This document shows positions 37,768 to 47,726 of a stretch of 64,000 nt of DNA, one piece after another (position 1 is the first letter of the stretch; each line of letters opens with the position of its first letter). The position numbers and the translations under genes were made by a program. The stretch comes from Caldimonas tepidiphila (lineage in GTDB: Bacteria > Pseudomonadota > Gammaproteobacteria > Burkholderiales > Burkholderiaceae_C): assembly GCF_003569765.1 (NCBI RefSeq), contig NZ_QXMG01000011.1, positions 56,030-120,029 of the forward strand, given 5' to 3'. The notes under the pieces are model-generated. The model was not told the DNA's origin, did no database searches, and saw only the letters and a program-made list of their open reading frames with translations.

Positions 37768-38994
37768 TCAGGCGGTCGCCGCCAGCGGCGCGCGCTGGAT
37801 CGCCTGCTCGCGGATCGGCAGGTTCACGAGCGCCGCGGCGACGCCGAGCGCGACCGCGAGCCACCAGACGATGTCGTAGCTGCCGGTCATGTCGTAGAGA
37901 CGCCCGCCCAGCCACACGCCGAGGAAGGAGCCGATCTGGTGGCTGAAGAAGACGAAGCCGCCGAGCATCGACAAGTACTGCACGCCGAAGATCTGCGCCA
38001 CGGTCGCGTTGGTCGGCGGCACGGTCGACAGCCACAGGAAGCCCATCACGGCCGAGAACACGTAGACGCTCATGGGCGTGAGCGGCACCGCGAGGAAGGC
38101 GACGATCGCGACCGAGCGCAGCGCGTAGATCGCGGCGAGGATGTGGCGCTTTGCCATCTTCTGGCCGAGCACGCCGGCGGTGTAGGTGCCGAAGACGTTG
38201 AACAGGCCGATCAGCGCCAGCGCGTAGGTCGCGACCTGGGGCGCGAGGCCGTGGTCCTTCAGGTAGCTCGGCATGTGCACGCCGATGAACACCACCTGGA
38301 AGCCGCAGACGAAGTAGCCGGCCATCAGCAATTGAAAACTGCGGTAGCCGAAGGCCTCGCGCAGCGCCTGGCCGATGCTCTGCTGCGACCCGGCGTTGCC
38401 CGACGCCTTCGGCTCCTTGAGCCCGAAGGCCAGCGGCATGATCGCGAGCGCCGCGCAGCCGAGCACGAACAGTGCCTCCTGCCAGCCGAAGGCCGCGATC
38501 AGCCAGTTCTCGACCGGCACCATCAGGAACTGGCCGAAGGAGCCGGCCGCGGCGGCGACGCCCATCGCCCAAGAGCGCTTCTCGGGCGCGACGTTGCGGC
38601 CTATGACGCCGTAGACGATCGCGTAGGTGGTGCCGGCCTGGGCCATGCCGAGCAGCAGGCCCGCGCTGCCGGTGAAGGCCAGGCCCGAGGTGGCGAGGCC
38701 CATCAGCACCAGGCCGAGCGCGTAGAGGAGGCTGCCGGCGATCAGCACGCGGAAGGCGCCGAAGCGGTCGGCGAGCATGCCGGCGAACGGCCCGGTCGCG
38801 CCCCACATCAGGTTCTGCACCGCGATCGCGAAGGCGAAGGTCTCGCGCGACCAGCCCCGGTCCATCGTGACCGGCTGCAGCCACAGGCCGAAGCCGTGGC
38901 GGATGCCCATCGACAGCGTGACGATCAGCGCGCCGCACAGCAGCACCTGCGTCATCGAGAGGGTCGGGGCGGGGGAGGCGGGCGCTTGCGACAT
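37768..38994 (-). CDS. MFS transporter
   Basis: A 408-residue major facilitator with 12 predicted helices. The loop 2-3 signature is GPFAGMLADRFGAFRVLI and the motif between helices 8 and 9 is VLGQKMAKRHILA. It is closest in look to the oxalate/formate or monocarboxylate-type antiporters (SMGIRHGFGLWLQPVTMDRGWSRE at helix 1), but the substrate cannot be fixed. The start is 38994 (MSQAPASPAP). It is divergent from parE. Confidence 0.9.
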   Translation of the reverse strand: MSQAPASPAPTLSMTQVLLCGALIVTLSMGIRHGFGLWLQPVTMDRGWSRETFAFAIAVQNLMWGATGPFAGMLADRFGAFRVLIAGSLLYALGLVLMGLATSGLAFTGSAGLLLGMAQAGTTYAIVYGVIGRNVAPEKRSWAMGVAAAAGSFGQFLMVPVENWLIAAFGWQEALFVLGCAALAIMPLAFGLKEPKASGNAGSQQSIGQALREAFGYRSFQLLMAGYFVCGFQVVFIGVHMPSYLKDHGLAPQVATYALALIGLFNVFGTYTAGVLGQKMAKRHILAAIYALRSVAIVAFLAVPLTPMSVYVFSAVMGFLWLSTVPPTNATVAQIFGVQYLSMLGGFVFFSHQIGSFLGVWLGGRLYDMTGSYDIVWWLAVALGVAAALVNLPIREQAIQRAPLAATA

Positions 38995-39091
38995 GGTGCG
39001 GGGACTGTAACGGAAAGCCCCTGTCCCTGCCGGGCGGCGGGGGCAGGCCCGGCGGCTTGTCCCGGCGCCGAAACGGGCGGGCGCGGGCCCC

Positions 39092-39097
39092 TAGAAT
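39092..39097 (+). promoter_or_regulatory. -10 box immediately before parE
   Basis: TAGAAT ends 8 nt before the parE ATG, the same hexamer and distance as at 5853. The predicted transcription start coincides with the start codon, so a leaderless message is likely. Confidence 0.5.
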
Positions 39098-39105
39098 CGC
39101 CCGCC

Positions 39106-41094
39106 ATGGCTACCAAAGCGAGTTCCAGCAAGCCTTCCGCCGCCTACGGCGAGGCATCGATCCGGGTCCTGAAAGGCCTGGAGCCGGTCAAGCAGCGACC
39201 GGGCATGTACACCCGAACCGACAACCCGCTGCACATCGTGCAGGAGGTGATCGACAACGCGGCCGACGAGGCCCTGGCCGGGCACGGCCGGCGCATCGCC
39301 GTCACGCTGCACGCCGACGGCTCGATCGGCGTCGACGACGACGGCCGCGGCATCCCCTTCGGCCTGCACCCCGAGGAAAAGGTGCCGGTGGTCGAGATCG
39401 TCTTCACGCGGCTGCACGCCGGCGGCAAGTTCGACAAGGGCTCGGGCGGCGCCTACAGCTTCTCGGGCGGCCTGCACGGCGTGGGCGTGAGCGTGACCAA
39501 CGCGCTGTCCACCCGGCTGCAGGTGACCGTGCACCGCGAGGGCAAGGTCGCGACGCTCGCCTTCGGCGGTGGCGACGTGATCGAGCCGCTCGCCACGCGC
39601 GATGCGGCGCGGGGCGAGCGCAAGCAGGGCACCAGCGTGCGCGTCTGGCCCGACCCGAAGTACTTCGAGAGCGCCGAGCTGCCGAAGAACGAGCTCGTGC
39701 ACCTGCTGCGCAGCAAGGCGGTGCTGATGCCGGGCGTGACGGTGACGCTCACGAACGAGAAGACCGGCGACGTGCAGACCTGGGCCTACAAGGGCGGGCT
39801 GCGCGACTACCTGCAGCAGACGCTCTCCACCGAGCCGCTGATCCCGCTGTTCGAGGGCGAGCACTACGCCGGCGCCGGCGAGGTCGAGAACTTCGCCGAG
39901 GGCGAGGGCGCGGCCTGGTGCGTGGCCTTCACCGAGGAAGGCGCGCCGGTGCGCGAGAGCTACGTCAACCTGATCCCGACGGTGGCGGGCGGCACGCACG
40001 AGAGCGGCCTGCGCGACGGCCTGTTCCAGGCCGTCAAGGGCTTCATCGAGATGCACGCGCTGCTCCCGAAGGGCGTGAAGCTGCTGCCCGAGGACGTGTT
40101 CTCGCGCGCGAGCTTCGTGCTCTCGGCCAAGGTGCTCGACCCGCAGTTCCAGGGCCAGACCAAGGAGCGGCTCAACAGCCGCGACGCGGTGCGGCTGGTG
40201 TCCTTCTGCGTGCGCCCGGCGCTCGACCTGTGGCTGCACCAGCATGTCGACTACGGCAGGAAGCTGGCCGAGCTGGTCATCAAGCAGGCGCAGACGCGCC
40301 AGCGCGCGAGCCAGAAGGTCGAGAAGAAGAAGGGCTCGGGCGTCGCGGTGCTGCCGGGCAAGCTGACCGACTGCGAGAGCCGCGACCTCTCGCACAACGA
40401 GCTCTTCCTGGTCGAGGGCGACAGCGCCGGCGGCAGCGCCAAGATGGGGCGCGACAAGGAGTTCCAGGCCGTCCTGCCGCTGCGGGGCAAGGTGCTGAAC
40501 TCCTGGGAGGTCGAGCGCGATCGCCTCTTCGCCAACAACGAGATCCACGACATCGCGGTCGCGATCGGTGTCGATCCGCACGGCGCGTCCGACACACCCG
40601 ACCTCTCCGGCCTGCGCTACGGCAAGATCTGCATCCTGTCGGACGCCGACGTCGACGGCTCGCACATCCAGGTGCTGCTGCTCACGCTCTTCTTCCGCCA
40701 CTTCCCGAAGCTGATCGAGACCGGCCACGTCTACGTCGCGCGCCCGCCGCTGTACCGCGTGGACGCGCCGGCGCGTGGCAAGAAGCCGGCCGTGAAGCTC
40801 TACGCGCTCGACGACGGCGAGCTCACCGCGATCCTCGACAAGCTGCGCAAGGAGGGCGCGCGCGAGGGCAGCTGGTCGATCGGCCGCTTCAAGGGCCTCG
40901 GCGAGATGAACGCCGAGCAGCTGTGGGAGACGACGCTGAACCCGGACACGCGCCGGCTGATGCAGGTCGCCTACGGCGCCTTCGACTTCCGGGCCACCGA
41001 GGGCTCCTTCACGAAGCTGATGGGCAAGGGCGAGGCGCAGGCACGCCGCGAGCTGATGGAATTGCACGGCAACGAGGTCGAGATCGATGTCTGA
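39106..41094 (+). CDS. parE: DNA topoisomerase IV subunit B
   Basis: A 662-residue ATPase/Toprim subunit that decatenates chromosomes with ParC. The GHKL motifs are EVIDNAADEAL, DDDGRGIPFG and SGGLHGVGVSVTNALS. The Toprim motifs are LVEGDSAGGSAKMGRD and SDADVDGSHI. RPGMYTRTDNPLH near the N-terminus separates ParE from GyrB, and the length lacks the GyrB insertion. The open frame extends far upstream through the MFS gene on the other strand; the ATG at 39106 is the natural start. Confidence 0.96.
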   Translation: MATKASSSKPSAAYGEASIRVLKGLEPVKQRPGMYTRTDNPLHIVQEVIDNAADEALAGHGRRIAVTLHADGSIGVDDDGRGIPFGLHPEEKVPVVEIVFTRLHAGGKFDKGSGGAYSFSGGLHGVGVSVTNALSTRLQVTVHREGKVATLAFGGGDVIEPLATRDAARGERKQGTSVRVWPDPKYFESAELPKNELVHLLRSKAVLMPGVTVTLTNEKTGDVQTWAYKGGLRDYLQQTLSTEPLIPLFEGEHYAGAGEVENFAEGEGAAWCVAFTEEGAPVRESYVNLIPTVAGGTHESGLRDGLFQAVKGFIEMHALLPKGVKLLPEDVFSRASFVLSAKVLDPQFQGQTKERLNSRDAVRLVSFCVRPALDLWLHQHVDYGRKLAELVIKQAQTRQRASQKVEKKKGSGVAVLPGKLTDCESRDLSHNELFLVEGDSAGGSAKMGRDKEFQAVLPLRGKVLNSWEVERDRLFANNEIHDIAVAIGVDPHGASDTPDLSGLRYGKICILSDADVDGSHIQVLLLTLFFRHFPKLIETGHVYVARPPLYRVDAPARGKKPAVKLYALDDGELTAILDKLRKEGAREGSWSIGRFKGLGEMNAEQLWETTLNPDTRRLMQVAYGAFDFRATEGSFTKLMGKGEAQARRELMELHGNEVEIDV

Positions 41095-41137
41095 GGCCCG
41101 CCTCGGCGCCGCGCCCCTCCTTCACTGAAAGCCCCGA

Positions 41138-41674
41138 ATGATCGGCAATGCCCGCATCCGTCTGCGCCCGACGCTGATCGACGACCTGGACTTCGTCGTC
41201 GGCATCGAGCAGGACGAGGCCAACCGGCCCTGGATCACGCCCTGGGAGCGCACGCAGCACGAGGCCGCGGTGCGCTTCCCCGACTTCCGCCACTTCGTCG
41301 TCGAGGCGACCGATGCCGGGCGCAGCGAGCCGGTCGGCTTCGTGATCCTGATCGGCTGCCGCAACCCGAACCGCTCGATCGAGCTCAAGCGCCTGGTGAT
41401 CCAGTCCAAGGGCCGCGGGCTCGGGCGCGCCTGCGTGCGCCTGCTCAAGCGCGTCGCCTTCGAGGACCTCGGCGCGCACCGTTTCTGGCTCGACGTGCGC
41501 CTCCACAACACCCGCGCGCAGGCTCTGTACGACAGCGAGGGCTTCGTCGAGGAGGGGCTGCTGCGCGAGTGCGTGAAGACCGACGAGGGCTGGGAGTCGC
41601 TGCGCGTGATGTCGATGCTGCAGGCCGAGTACCACGCGCGCAGCGCGGCCGGCCAGGAAAATGCCGCCGCCTGA
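41138..41674 (+). CDS. GNAT-family N-acetyltransferase
   Basis: A 178-residue acetyltransferase of the RimJ/SpeG-like type. The acetyl-CoA loop is LVIQSKGRGLGRACVRLLKR, followed by HRFWLDVRLHNTRAQALYDSEGFVEEG, the typical motif B. It lies between parE (43 nt) and parC (127 nt) in the same direction. The acceptor is unknown. Confidence 0.9.
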   Translation: MIGNARIRLRPTLIDDLDFVVGIEQDEANRPWITPWERTQHEAAVRFPDFRHFVVEATDAGRSEPVGFVILIGCRNPNRSIELKRLVIQSKGRGLGRACVRLLKRVAFEDLGAHRFWLDVRLHNTRAQALYDSEGFVEEGLLRECVKTDEGWESLRVMSMLQAEYHARSAAGQENAAA

Positions 41675-41801
41675 TGATCCGTTTCCGGCCGGCGGGCCGC
41701 ACGCGGCGCCCGGGAGCGCCGCGCTGCCCGTCCGGCCTTCCCCGTTTCGTGCCGGTGCGCCGTCTTCCGCGCGGAATGACGCTGCACCGGCCTGACCTGT
41801 C

Positions 41802-44123
41802 ATGACACAGACCACGATCGACTTCTCCGCGCCGGCCGACGAGGCCGGCGACTCGCTCACGCTCGCGAACTACGCCGAGCGTGCCTATCTCGAATACGCG
41901 CTGAGCGTCGTCAAGGGCCGCGCGCTGCCCGACGTGTGCGACGGCCAGAAGCCGGTGCAGCGCCGCATCCTCTACGCGATGCAGCGCATGGGCCTGGCCT
42001 TCACCACGCCCGGCGGCCCGAAGCCGGTCAAGAGCGCGCGCGTCGTCGGCGACGTGCTCGGCCGCTACCACCCGCACGGCGACACCGCCGCGTACGACGC
42101 GATGGTGCGCATGGCGCAGGACTTCTCGCAGCGCTACCCGCTCGTCGACGGCCAGGGCAACTTCGGCAGCCGCGACGGCGACGGCGCGGCGGCGATGCGC
42201 TACACCGAGGCGCGCCTGGCGCCGATCACGCGGCTGCTGCTCGACGAGATCGACGAGGGCACGGTCGAGTTCGTGCCCAACTACGACGGCTCGACCGAGG
42301 AGCCGCGGCAGCTGCCGGCGCGGCTGCCCTTCGTGCTGCTCAACGGCGCCAGCGGCATCGCCGTGGGCCTGGCCACCGAGGTGCCGAGCCACAACCTGCG
42401 CGAGGTCGCTTCGGCGGCAGTGGCGCTGCTGAAGAACGACAAGCTCACCGACGACGAGCTGCACGCGCTGCTGCCCGGCCCCGACTATCCCGGCGGCGGC
42501 CAGATCATCAGCAGCGCGGCCGACATCCGCGAGGCCTACCGCACCGGGCGCGGGAGCCTGAAGGTGCGCGCGCGCTGGAAGATCGAGGAGCTCGCGCGCG
42601 GCCAGTGGCAGCTCGTCGTCACGGAGCTGCCGCCCGGCGCGAGCAGCCAGCGCGTGCTGGAAGAGATCGAGGAGCTGACCAACCCGAAGGTCAAGGCCGG
42701 CAAGAAGGCGCTGACCGCCGAGCAGCAGCAGCTCAAGGCCAACGTGCTCAACGTGCTCGACACGGTGCGCGACGAGTCGAGCAAGGACGCGCCGGTGCGG
42801 CTCGTCTTCGAGCCCAAGACCAGCCGCATCCCGCAGCAGGAGCTCGTCACGACGCTGCTCGCGAACACGAGCCTCGAGGGCTCGGCGCCGATCAACCTGA
42901 CGATGATCGGCGGCGACGGCCGCCCGACGCAGAAGGGGCTGCGCCAGGTCCTGACCGAGTGGCTCGCGTTCCGGCTGCGCACCGTCGAGCGCCGCACGCG
43001 CCACCGGCTCGGCAAGGTGCTCGACCGCATCCACGTGCTCGAGGGCCGGCAGCTGGTGCTGCTCAACATCGACGAGGTGATCCGCATCATCCGCCACTCG
43101 GACGAGCCCAAGGCGGCGCTGATCGAGCGCTTCCGGCTCTCCGAACGCCAGGCGGACGACATCCTCGAGATCCGGCTGCGCCAGCTCGCGCGGCTCGAGG
43201 CGATCAAGATCGAGCAGGAGCTCGCCACCCTGCGCACCGAGCAGAAGAAGCTCGAGGACATCCTCGCCAACCCGTCGGTGCTGCGCCGCACGGTGGTCAA
43301 GGAGATCGAGGCCGACGCGAAGCAGTTCGGCGACGATCGCCGCACGCTGATCCAGGAGGACAAGCGCGCCGTGGCCGAGGTGCGCGTGGTCGACGAGCCG
43401 GTGACGGTGGTCGTCAGCCAGAAGGGCTGGGTGCGCTCGCGCCAGGGCCACGGCCACGATCCGGCGAGCTTCGGCTTCAAGGCCGGCGACGCGCTGCACG
43501 GCACCTTCGAGTGCCGCACGGTGGACGCGTTGATCGTGCTCGGCAGCAACGGCCGCAGCTACAGCGTGCCCGTGGCGGCGCTGCCGGGCGGGCGCGGCGA
43601 CGGCCAGCCGATCACGACGCTGATCGACCTCGAGTCCGGCACGCAGCCGCAGCACTACCTCGCCGGTGCGGCCGACACGATGCTGCTGCTGGCGAACACC
43701 GGCGGCTTCGGGCTGCTCGCGCGCCTCGGCGACCTGGTGGCGCGGCAGAAGGGCGGCAAGGCCTTCCTGAGCCTGGAAGCCGGCGAGCGGCTGCTGCCGC
43801 CGGTGGCGGTGCTGCCCTCGCACCAGCGCGTCGCGTGCCTGAGCCTCGCCGGACGGCTGCTGGTGTTCGAGCTCGCCGAGCTGAAGCACCAGCCCAAGGG
43901 CGGGCGCGGCCTGACGCTGATGGAGGTCGACGACAAGGACCCGCTGCTGTCGGCCGCCTCGTTCGCGCAGGGCCTGAAGCTGCTCGGCACCGGGCGCGGC
44001 GGCAAGGCGAAGGAGGAGGACCTCAAGGGCGCGGCGCTCGCGTCCTACGTGGGCAAGCGTGCCCGCAAGGGCCGGCCGGTCGAGCTGCCGATCAAGGCGC
44101 AGCGGGTGGTCCCGCTCGCCTGA
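41802..44123 (+). CDS. parC: DNA topoisomerase IV subunit A
   Basis: A 773-residue cleavage subunit. The catalytic Tyr134 is in [13 protein letters not shown], and the preceding helix ([20 protein letters not shown]) holds the quinolone-determining positions: Thr95 and Asp99 where E. coli ParC has Ser80 and Glu84. The C-terminal beta-pinwheel is shorter than that of GyrA and lacks a GyrA box, which supports ParC. No clear Shine-Dalgarno is visible before the ATG. Confidence 0.96.
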   Translation: MTQTTIDFSAPADEAGDSLTLANYAERAYLEYALSVVKGRALPDVCDGQKPVQRRILYAMQRMGLAFTTPGGPKPVKSARVVGDVLGRYHPHGDTAAYDAMVRMAQDFSQRYPLVDGQGNFGSRDGDGAAAMRYTEARLAPITRLLLDEIDEGTVEFVPNYDGSTEEPRQLPARLPFVLLNGASGIAVGLATEVPSHNLREVASAAVALLKNDKLTDDELHALLPGPDYPGGGQIISSAADIREAYRTGRGSLKVRARWKIEELARGQWQLVVTELPPGASSQRVLEEIEELTNPKVKAGKKALTAEQQQLKANVLNVLDTVRDESSKDAPVRLVFEPKTSRIPQQELVTTLLANTSLEGSAPINLTMIGGDGRPTQKGLRQVLTEWLAFRLRTVERRTRHRLGKVLDRIHVLEGRQLVLLNIDEVIRIIRHSDEPKAALIERFRLSERQADDILEIRLRQLARLEAIKIEQELATLRTEQKKLEDILANPSVLRRTVVKEIEADAKQFGDDRRTLIQEDKRAVAEVRVVDEPVTVVVSQKGWVRSRQGHGHDPASFGFKAGDALHGTFECRTVDALIVLGSNGRSYSVPVAALPGGRGDGQPITTLIDLESGTQPQHYLAGAADTMLLLANTGGFGLLARLGDLVARQKGGKAFLSLEAGERLLPPVAVLPSHQRVACLSLAGRLLVFELAELKHQPKGGRGLTLMEVDDKDPLLSAASFAQGLKLLGTGRGGKAKEEDLKGAALASYVGKRARKGRPVELPIKAQRVVPLA

Positions 44124-44165
44124 AGACTCCCCGTGGCCCGCGCCCGGATGGGAGGGCGGCCCGGC

Positions 44166-44522
44166 TCAGCCCTGGCGCAGCCGCTTCGGAAGCGGCGTCC
44201 CGCTCGAGCCCTGCGCCGTCTCTGCCGTCTTCGGCACGAGGCGCAGCGCCGGGCTTTCCTCGCCGTCCCAGCCGCGCGTGCTCAGCAGCAGCGTCGGCGA
44301 GCAGGTGTTCATCCACAGCGTCCACCACATCTCGCTCGCCGTGAAGGTCTTCTCCCACAGCTGCTGCTGCGACTCGAGCAGGTCCGAGGGCGCCCAGCCC
44401 CAGGGCATGAAGCAGGCATCCGGCCCGGGACCTGCGACCCGGGCCGGCACCGCGGCGAGTTGCGCCGAGCGGTTCCAGAAATCGATCCAGGGGGAGAAGA
44501 GGACGTCCAGAGTGGGTGCCAT
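44166..44522 (-). CDS. Trp-rich hypothetical protein
   Basis: A 118-residue protein I do not recognise. It begins MAPTLDVLFSPWIDFWNRSA and has a striking aromatic segment, LLESQQQLWEKTFTASEMWW, followed by MNTCSP. It has no signal peptide. The amphipathic helical look recalls polyhydroxyalkanoate granule proteins (phasin-like), but no motif proves it. It converges with parC. Codon use looks genuine. Confidence 0.65.
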   Translation of the reverse strand: MAPTLDVLFSPWIDFWNRSAQLAAVPARVAGPGPDACFMPWGWAPSDLLESQQQLWEKTFTASEMWWTLWMNTCSPTLLLSTRGWDGEESPALRLVPKTAETAQGSSGTPLPKRLRQG

Positions 44523-44658
44523 GCGTGGATCCGCTGCGACATGAGGTGGCAGTCGGCGCGGACGAGCTTAGCGAGGACCCCCTGTTCGCCCGGGGGGCAT
44601 GCCCGCCGGAGGGGCGGGCACTTGGCGGGCAGCCGTGCGGAACCCGGGTATTTCCGGA

Positions 44659-45159
44659 TCAGCGCTTCAGCGCGCGCACCGCTGCGGCGCTGCAGGCCAG
44701 CGCGAGCAGCAGGTAGAGCGCCCCGCTCCAGGCCTCGTAGGGCAGCCCGAACAGGTCCACCGCCGCGTCCGCGCAGGAGGCCTCGATGCGGAACACGAAG
44801 GGCACGGCCGACTCCAGCCCGAGCGCGCCGACGATGCGGTCGGCCAGCGTCAGCGCGCAGGAGGAGGACTGCGACGCGACGCGATTCTGGTAGAGGGCCG
44901 CCGCCAGGCCGCCGAGCGCGAGCAGCGTGCCGAGGCCGGCAAGCAGTGCGCGCGGCAACGGCGCGCGCCACGCCAGCGCGAGGCCGCAGACCGCGGCGAT
45001 CAGCAGGAAGATCAGGCGCTGCAGGATGCACCAGGGGCAGGGCAGCATGCCGAAGGCGTGCTGCGTCACGAGGGCGGCGCCGACGGCGGCGAGGCTCAGC
45101 AGCGCGGCGGCGCCGAGCAGGCGCGGCGCGCTCAGGAAGGACGGGGCGGTCGGATTCAT
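44659..45159 (-). CDS. dsbB: Disulfide bond formation protein B
   Basis: A 166-residue four-helix membrane protein that reoxidises DsbA and passes electrons to quinone. The first redox pair is the CxxC in MLPCPWCILQRLIF; the second pair is in SSSCALTL and EASCADA. Helices match the family. I start at the ATG 45159; a TTG at 45168 is also possible. No dsbA is in the window. Confidence 0.93.
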   Translation of the reverse strand: MNPTAPSFLSAPRLLGAAALLSLAAVGAALVTQHAFGMLPCPWCILQRLIFLLIAAVCGLALAWRAPLPRALLAGLGTLLALGGLAAALYQNRVASQSSSCALTLADRIVGALGLESAVPFVFRIEASCADAAVDLFGLPYEAWSGALYLLLALACSAAAVRALKR

Positions 45160-45228
45160 CGCGCGCAAGTATGGCCGAAGTGCCGGGCGGACCCGGACCC
45201 CTTCAGCCTTCCTTGCGCGGCACGCGGC

Positions 45229-46236
45229 TCAGGCGCGCGCCAGGTGCAGGCCGAACCACTGCTTCGCGTCATGCCAGCTGTGCTCGCGCCGGAAGCCGGC
45301 GCCGTGGAGCAGCCGGTCGACGGACGCGGCGTCGTACTTGTGGCTGTTCTCGGTGTGGATGCGCTCGCCCTCGCGGAAGCGCAGCGCGATGCCGAGCGCC
45401 GCGACCGGCACCTGCTGCGAGCAGCGGCTCTCCAGATGCATCTCGATGCGCGAGGCCGCGGCGTTCCACAAGGCGATGTGCCGGAAGCGGCCCGGGTCGA
45501 AGCGGGCGCCGGCCTCGCGGTTGAGCCGCGCGAGCATGTTGAGGTTGAACTGCGCCGTGACCTGGGCCGCGTCGTCGTAGGCCGGCAGCAGCACCTCCAG
45601 CGGCTTGCACATGTCGGTGCCGAGCAGCAGCGCGTCGCCCGGCTGCAGCACCTCGTGCAGGCGGCGCAGCAGCGCCTGCGCCTCGTCGGGCTCGTAGTTG
45701 CCGATCGAGCTGCCGATGAACAGCACCAGCTTGCGCTGCGGCAGCCGCGCGAGCGCGGCGAACAGCGCCTCGTGCGGCCCGCACACCGGCGCGACGCGCA
45801 GCGCCGGGCAGCCCGCCGCGAGCCGCTCCCACGCGGCGCGCAGCGCCGAGCCCGACACGTCGCCGGGCAGGTAGGCGGGCGCCGGCTCGCGGCGCAGCGC
45901 CGCGCGCAGCAGCCGCTCGGTCTTGCGCGCGGTGCCCGCGCCGAGCTCGGCGATCACCGGCGCGCGCTCGGGCCACGCGCGCGGATAGCGCCCCGGGTCG
46001 GGCCCGGCGAAGGCGCGCGCGAGGATGTCCTCGGCCTCGGCCTCCAGCAGCGCCTCCTCGGTGCGCGTCAGGTAGTACTCGGGCAGCTCGGTGATGCGCT
46101 CGAACAGCGCCGAGCCCGCGGCGTCGTAGAACAGCCAGGCGGGCAGCGACTTGGGCTCGTGCAGCAGGCGGCGCGCCGCCTCGATCACCGCCGGGTCCCA
46201 CAGCGGCTGCGTGTCGACGCGCAGCGGGGCCCTCAT
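45229..46236 (-). CDS. egtD: L-histidine N-alpha-methyltransferase (ergothioneine synthesis)
   Basis: A 335-residue SAM enzyme that trimethylates histidine to hercynine. The N-terminal part LPAWLFYDAAGSALFERITELPEYY and the SAM loop VIAELGAGTARKTERLLRA match EgtD; LVLFIGSSIGNYEPDEA and DMCKPLEVLLPAYDD follow. The ATG at 46236 has no ribosome binding site of its own: it overlaps by ATGA the stop of a 14-codon ORF that does. It lies 92 nt downstream of egtB. Confidence 0.93.
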   Translation of the reverse strand: MRAPLRVDTQPLWDPAVIEAARRLLHEPKSLPAWLFYDAAGSALFERITELPEYYLTRTEEALLEAEAEDILARAFAGPDPGRYPRAWPERAPVIAELGAGTARKTERLLRAALRREPAPAYLPGDVSGSALRAAWERLAAGCPALRVAPVCGPHEALFAALARLPQRKLVLFIGSSIGNYEPDEAQALLRRLHEVLQPGDALLLGTDMCKPLEVLLPAYDDAAQVTAQFNLNMLARLNREAGARFDPGRFRHIALWNAAASRIEMHLESRCSQQVPVAALGIALRFREGERIHTENSHKYDAASVDRLLHGAGFRREHSWHDAKQWFGLHLARA

Positions 46237-46277
46237 GCCCCCGCCTCCGCGCCGGCCTTCAGTGCGGCTGCATTCAT
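46233..46277 (-). CDS. 14-residue leader ORF coupled to egtD
   Basis: The ORF encodes MNAAALKAGAEAGA and ends TGA, overlapping the egtD start as ATGA. It has the strongest ribosome binding site in this region, GGAGGA (46289-46284), at 6 nt spacing. EgtD has no in-frame upstream start. Translation of egtD probably depends on termination-reinitiation from this ORF. Confidence 0.5.
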   Translation of the reverse strand: MNAAALKAGAEAGA

Positions 46278-46328
46278 CGCGGGTCCTCCGGTTCCTGGTT
46301 CGTGGTTCGTTGTGGGGATGCGGGCCGT

Positions 46329-47636
46329 TCACAGGTCCTTCGCCAGCCGCAGCCCGCTGAACTGGAAGCGCGTCGCCGGCGCCCAGAAGTTGCGGTAGCC
46401 GATGCGCACGTGCCCCGCCGGCGTCGCGAAGGAGCCGCCGCGCAGCACGAACTGGTTGGCCATGAACTTGCCGTTGTATTCGCCCAGCGCGCCGGCCGCG
46501 GGCCGGTAGCCGGGATAGGGCGCGTAGGCCGAGCGCGTCCACTGCCACAGGCAGCCCTGGAGCTGCTGCAGCGCGCTGCCTTGCGCGGGCAGCGGATGCA
46601 GCGGGTCGCCGCCCGGGTCGTCGAGGCCCGGGGCGCCGGGGTCGGCGCGGGCGGCGACCACCTCCCACTCGGCCTCGGTCGGCAGCCGTGCGTCCATCCA
46701 GGTGGCGATCGCGTCGGCCTCGTAGAAGCTCAGGTGCGCGGCGGGCTCGTCGTCGGACGCCACGCGCGGCCCCTCCAGGCCGAACACCAACAGCTCCCCG
46801 CCGTCGAGCCGCGCATGGCCCGGCGCCTCGATGCCCTCGCGGCGCACCCAGTCGATGCCGTCGGACAGCCACAGCGAGGGCGTGCGGTAGCCGCCGTCGT
46901 TGATGAAGGCCTTGAGCTCGCCCACGGTGATGAGCCGGTTCGCGAGCGCGAAGGGCTGCAGCCAGACGCAGTGGCGCGGCCCCTCGTTGTCGAAGGCGAA
47001 GCCCTCGCCGGCATGCCCGATCTCGACCGCGCCGCCGAGATGCCCGGTCCATTGCAGCGGCCCCGGCGTGTCGCCCGCCTCCGGCAGCAGCGCCGCACCG
47101 CGGTAGGCGGGCTGCAGCGGGTTCAGCGAGAAGGCGTGCAGGATGTCGGAGAGGATCAGCTCCTGATGCTGCTGCTCGTGCGCGATGCCGAGCTCGATCA
47201 CCGGCGCGAGGTCGGCGAGCGTGGCGTCGCTGCAACGCTCGAGCAGCTCGAGCAGGCGCTCGTCGACCGCCCGGCGGTAGGCGCCGACCGTCTGCACGTC
47301 CGGCCGCGACACGAGGCCGCGGCGCGGCCGCTCGTGGCGCGGGCCCGCCGCCTCGTAGTAGGAGTTGAACAGGAAGCCGAAGGCCTCGTGCCAGGGCGCG
47401 ACGCCCTGCGGCGCGAGCACGAAGGTCTCGAAGAACCAGGTGGTGTGCGCCCGGTGCCACTTGGTCGGGCTGCACTCGGGCATCGACTGCAGCTGCTGGT
47501 CCTCGGCGCCGAGCGGCGCGCTCAGCCGCTCGGTCAGCGCGCGGCAGGCCCGGTAGCGCCCCGCGAGCGCCTCGCGCAGCGGCCCGGCGCGGTCTCGGTC
47601 CGGCGAGGCTGTGCGCGACGGAGCATGGAGGGTCAT
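46329..47636 (-). CDS. egtB: Ergothioneine biosynthesis sulfoxide synthase EgtB
   Basis: A 435-residue iron enzyme joining hercynine with a thiol donor and O2. The N-terminal DinB-like domain gives the three-His iron site (SPTKWHRAHTTWFFE and IAHEQQHQELILSD). The C-terminal SUMF1-like domain has LPTEAEWEVVAAR, LWQWTRSAYAPYPGY and the end VRIGYRNFWAPATRFQFSGLRLA. Together with egtD this makes a complete two-gene route if cysteine is the thiol donor and a separate lyase finishes the last step. Confidence 0.93.
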   Translation of the reverse strand: MTLHAPSRTASPDRDRAGPLREALAGRYRACRALTERLSAPLGAEDQQLQSMPECSPTKWHRAHTTWFFETFVLAPQGVAPWHEAFGFLFNSYYEAAGPRHERPRRGLVSRPDVQTVGAYRRAVDERLLELLERCSDATLADLAPVIELGIAHEQQHQELILSDILHAFSLNPLQPAYRGAALLPEAGDTPGPLQWTGHLGGAVEIGHAGEGFAFDNEGPRHCVWLQPFALANRLITVGELKAFINDGGYRTPSLWLSDGIDWVRREGIEAPGHARLDGGELLVFGLEGPRVASDDEPAAHLSFYEADAIATWMDARLPTEAEWEVVAARADPGAPGLDDPGGDPLHPLPAQGSALQQLQGCLWQWTRSAYAPYPGYRPAAGALGEYNGKFMANQFVLRGGSFATPAGHVRIGYRNFWAPATRFQFSGLRLAKDL

Positions 47637-47726
47637 CGCTCCATCATGTCAGCGCGCGCGACCGAGGGTGTGAACTTCAGAAACAGCCGGGCACAGCGCG
47701 CCCTGCCGCACCCCGGAACGAGGGGG

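Noticed and set aside
37606..39105. A roughly 500-residue N-terminal extension of parE
   Set aside because: It is antisense to the MFS gene; ParE begins naturally at 39106 with MATKASSSK and a -10 box.
45162..45168. A TTG start for dsbB three codons upstream
   Set aside because: The ATG at 45159 is simpler, and neither start has a clear ribosome binding site.
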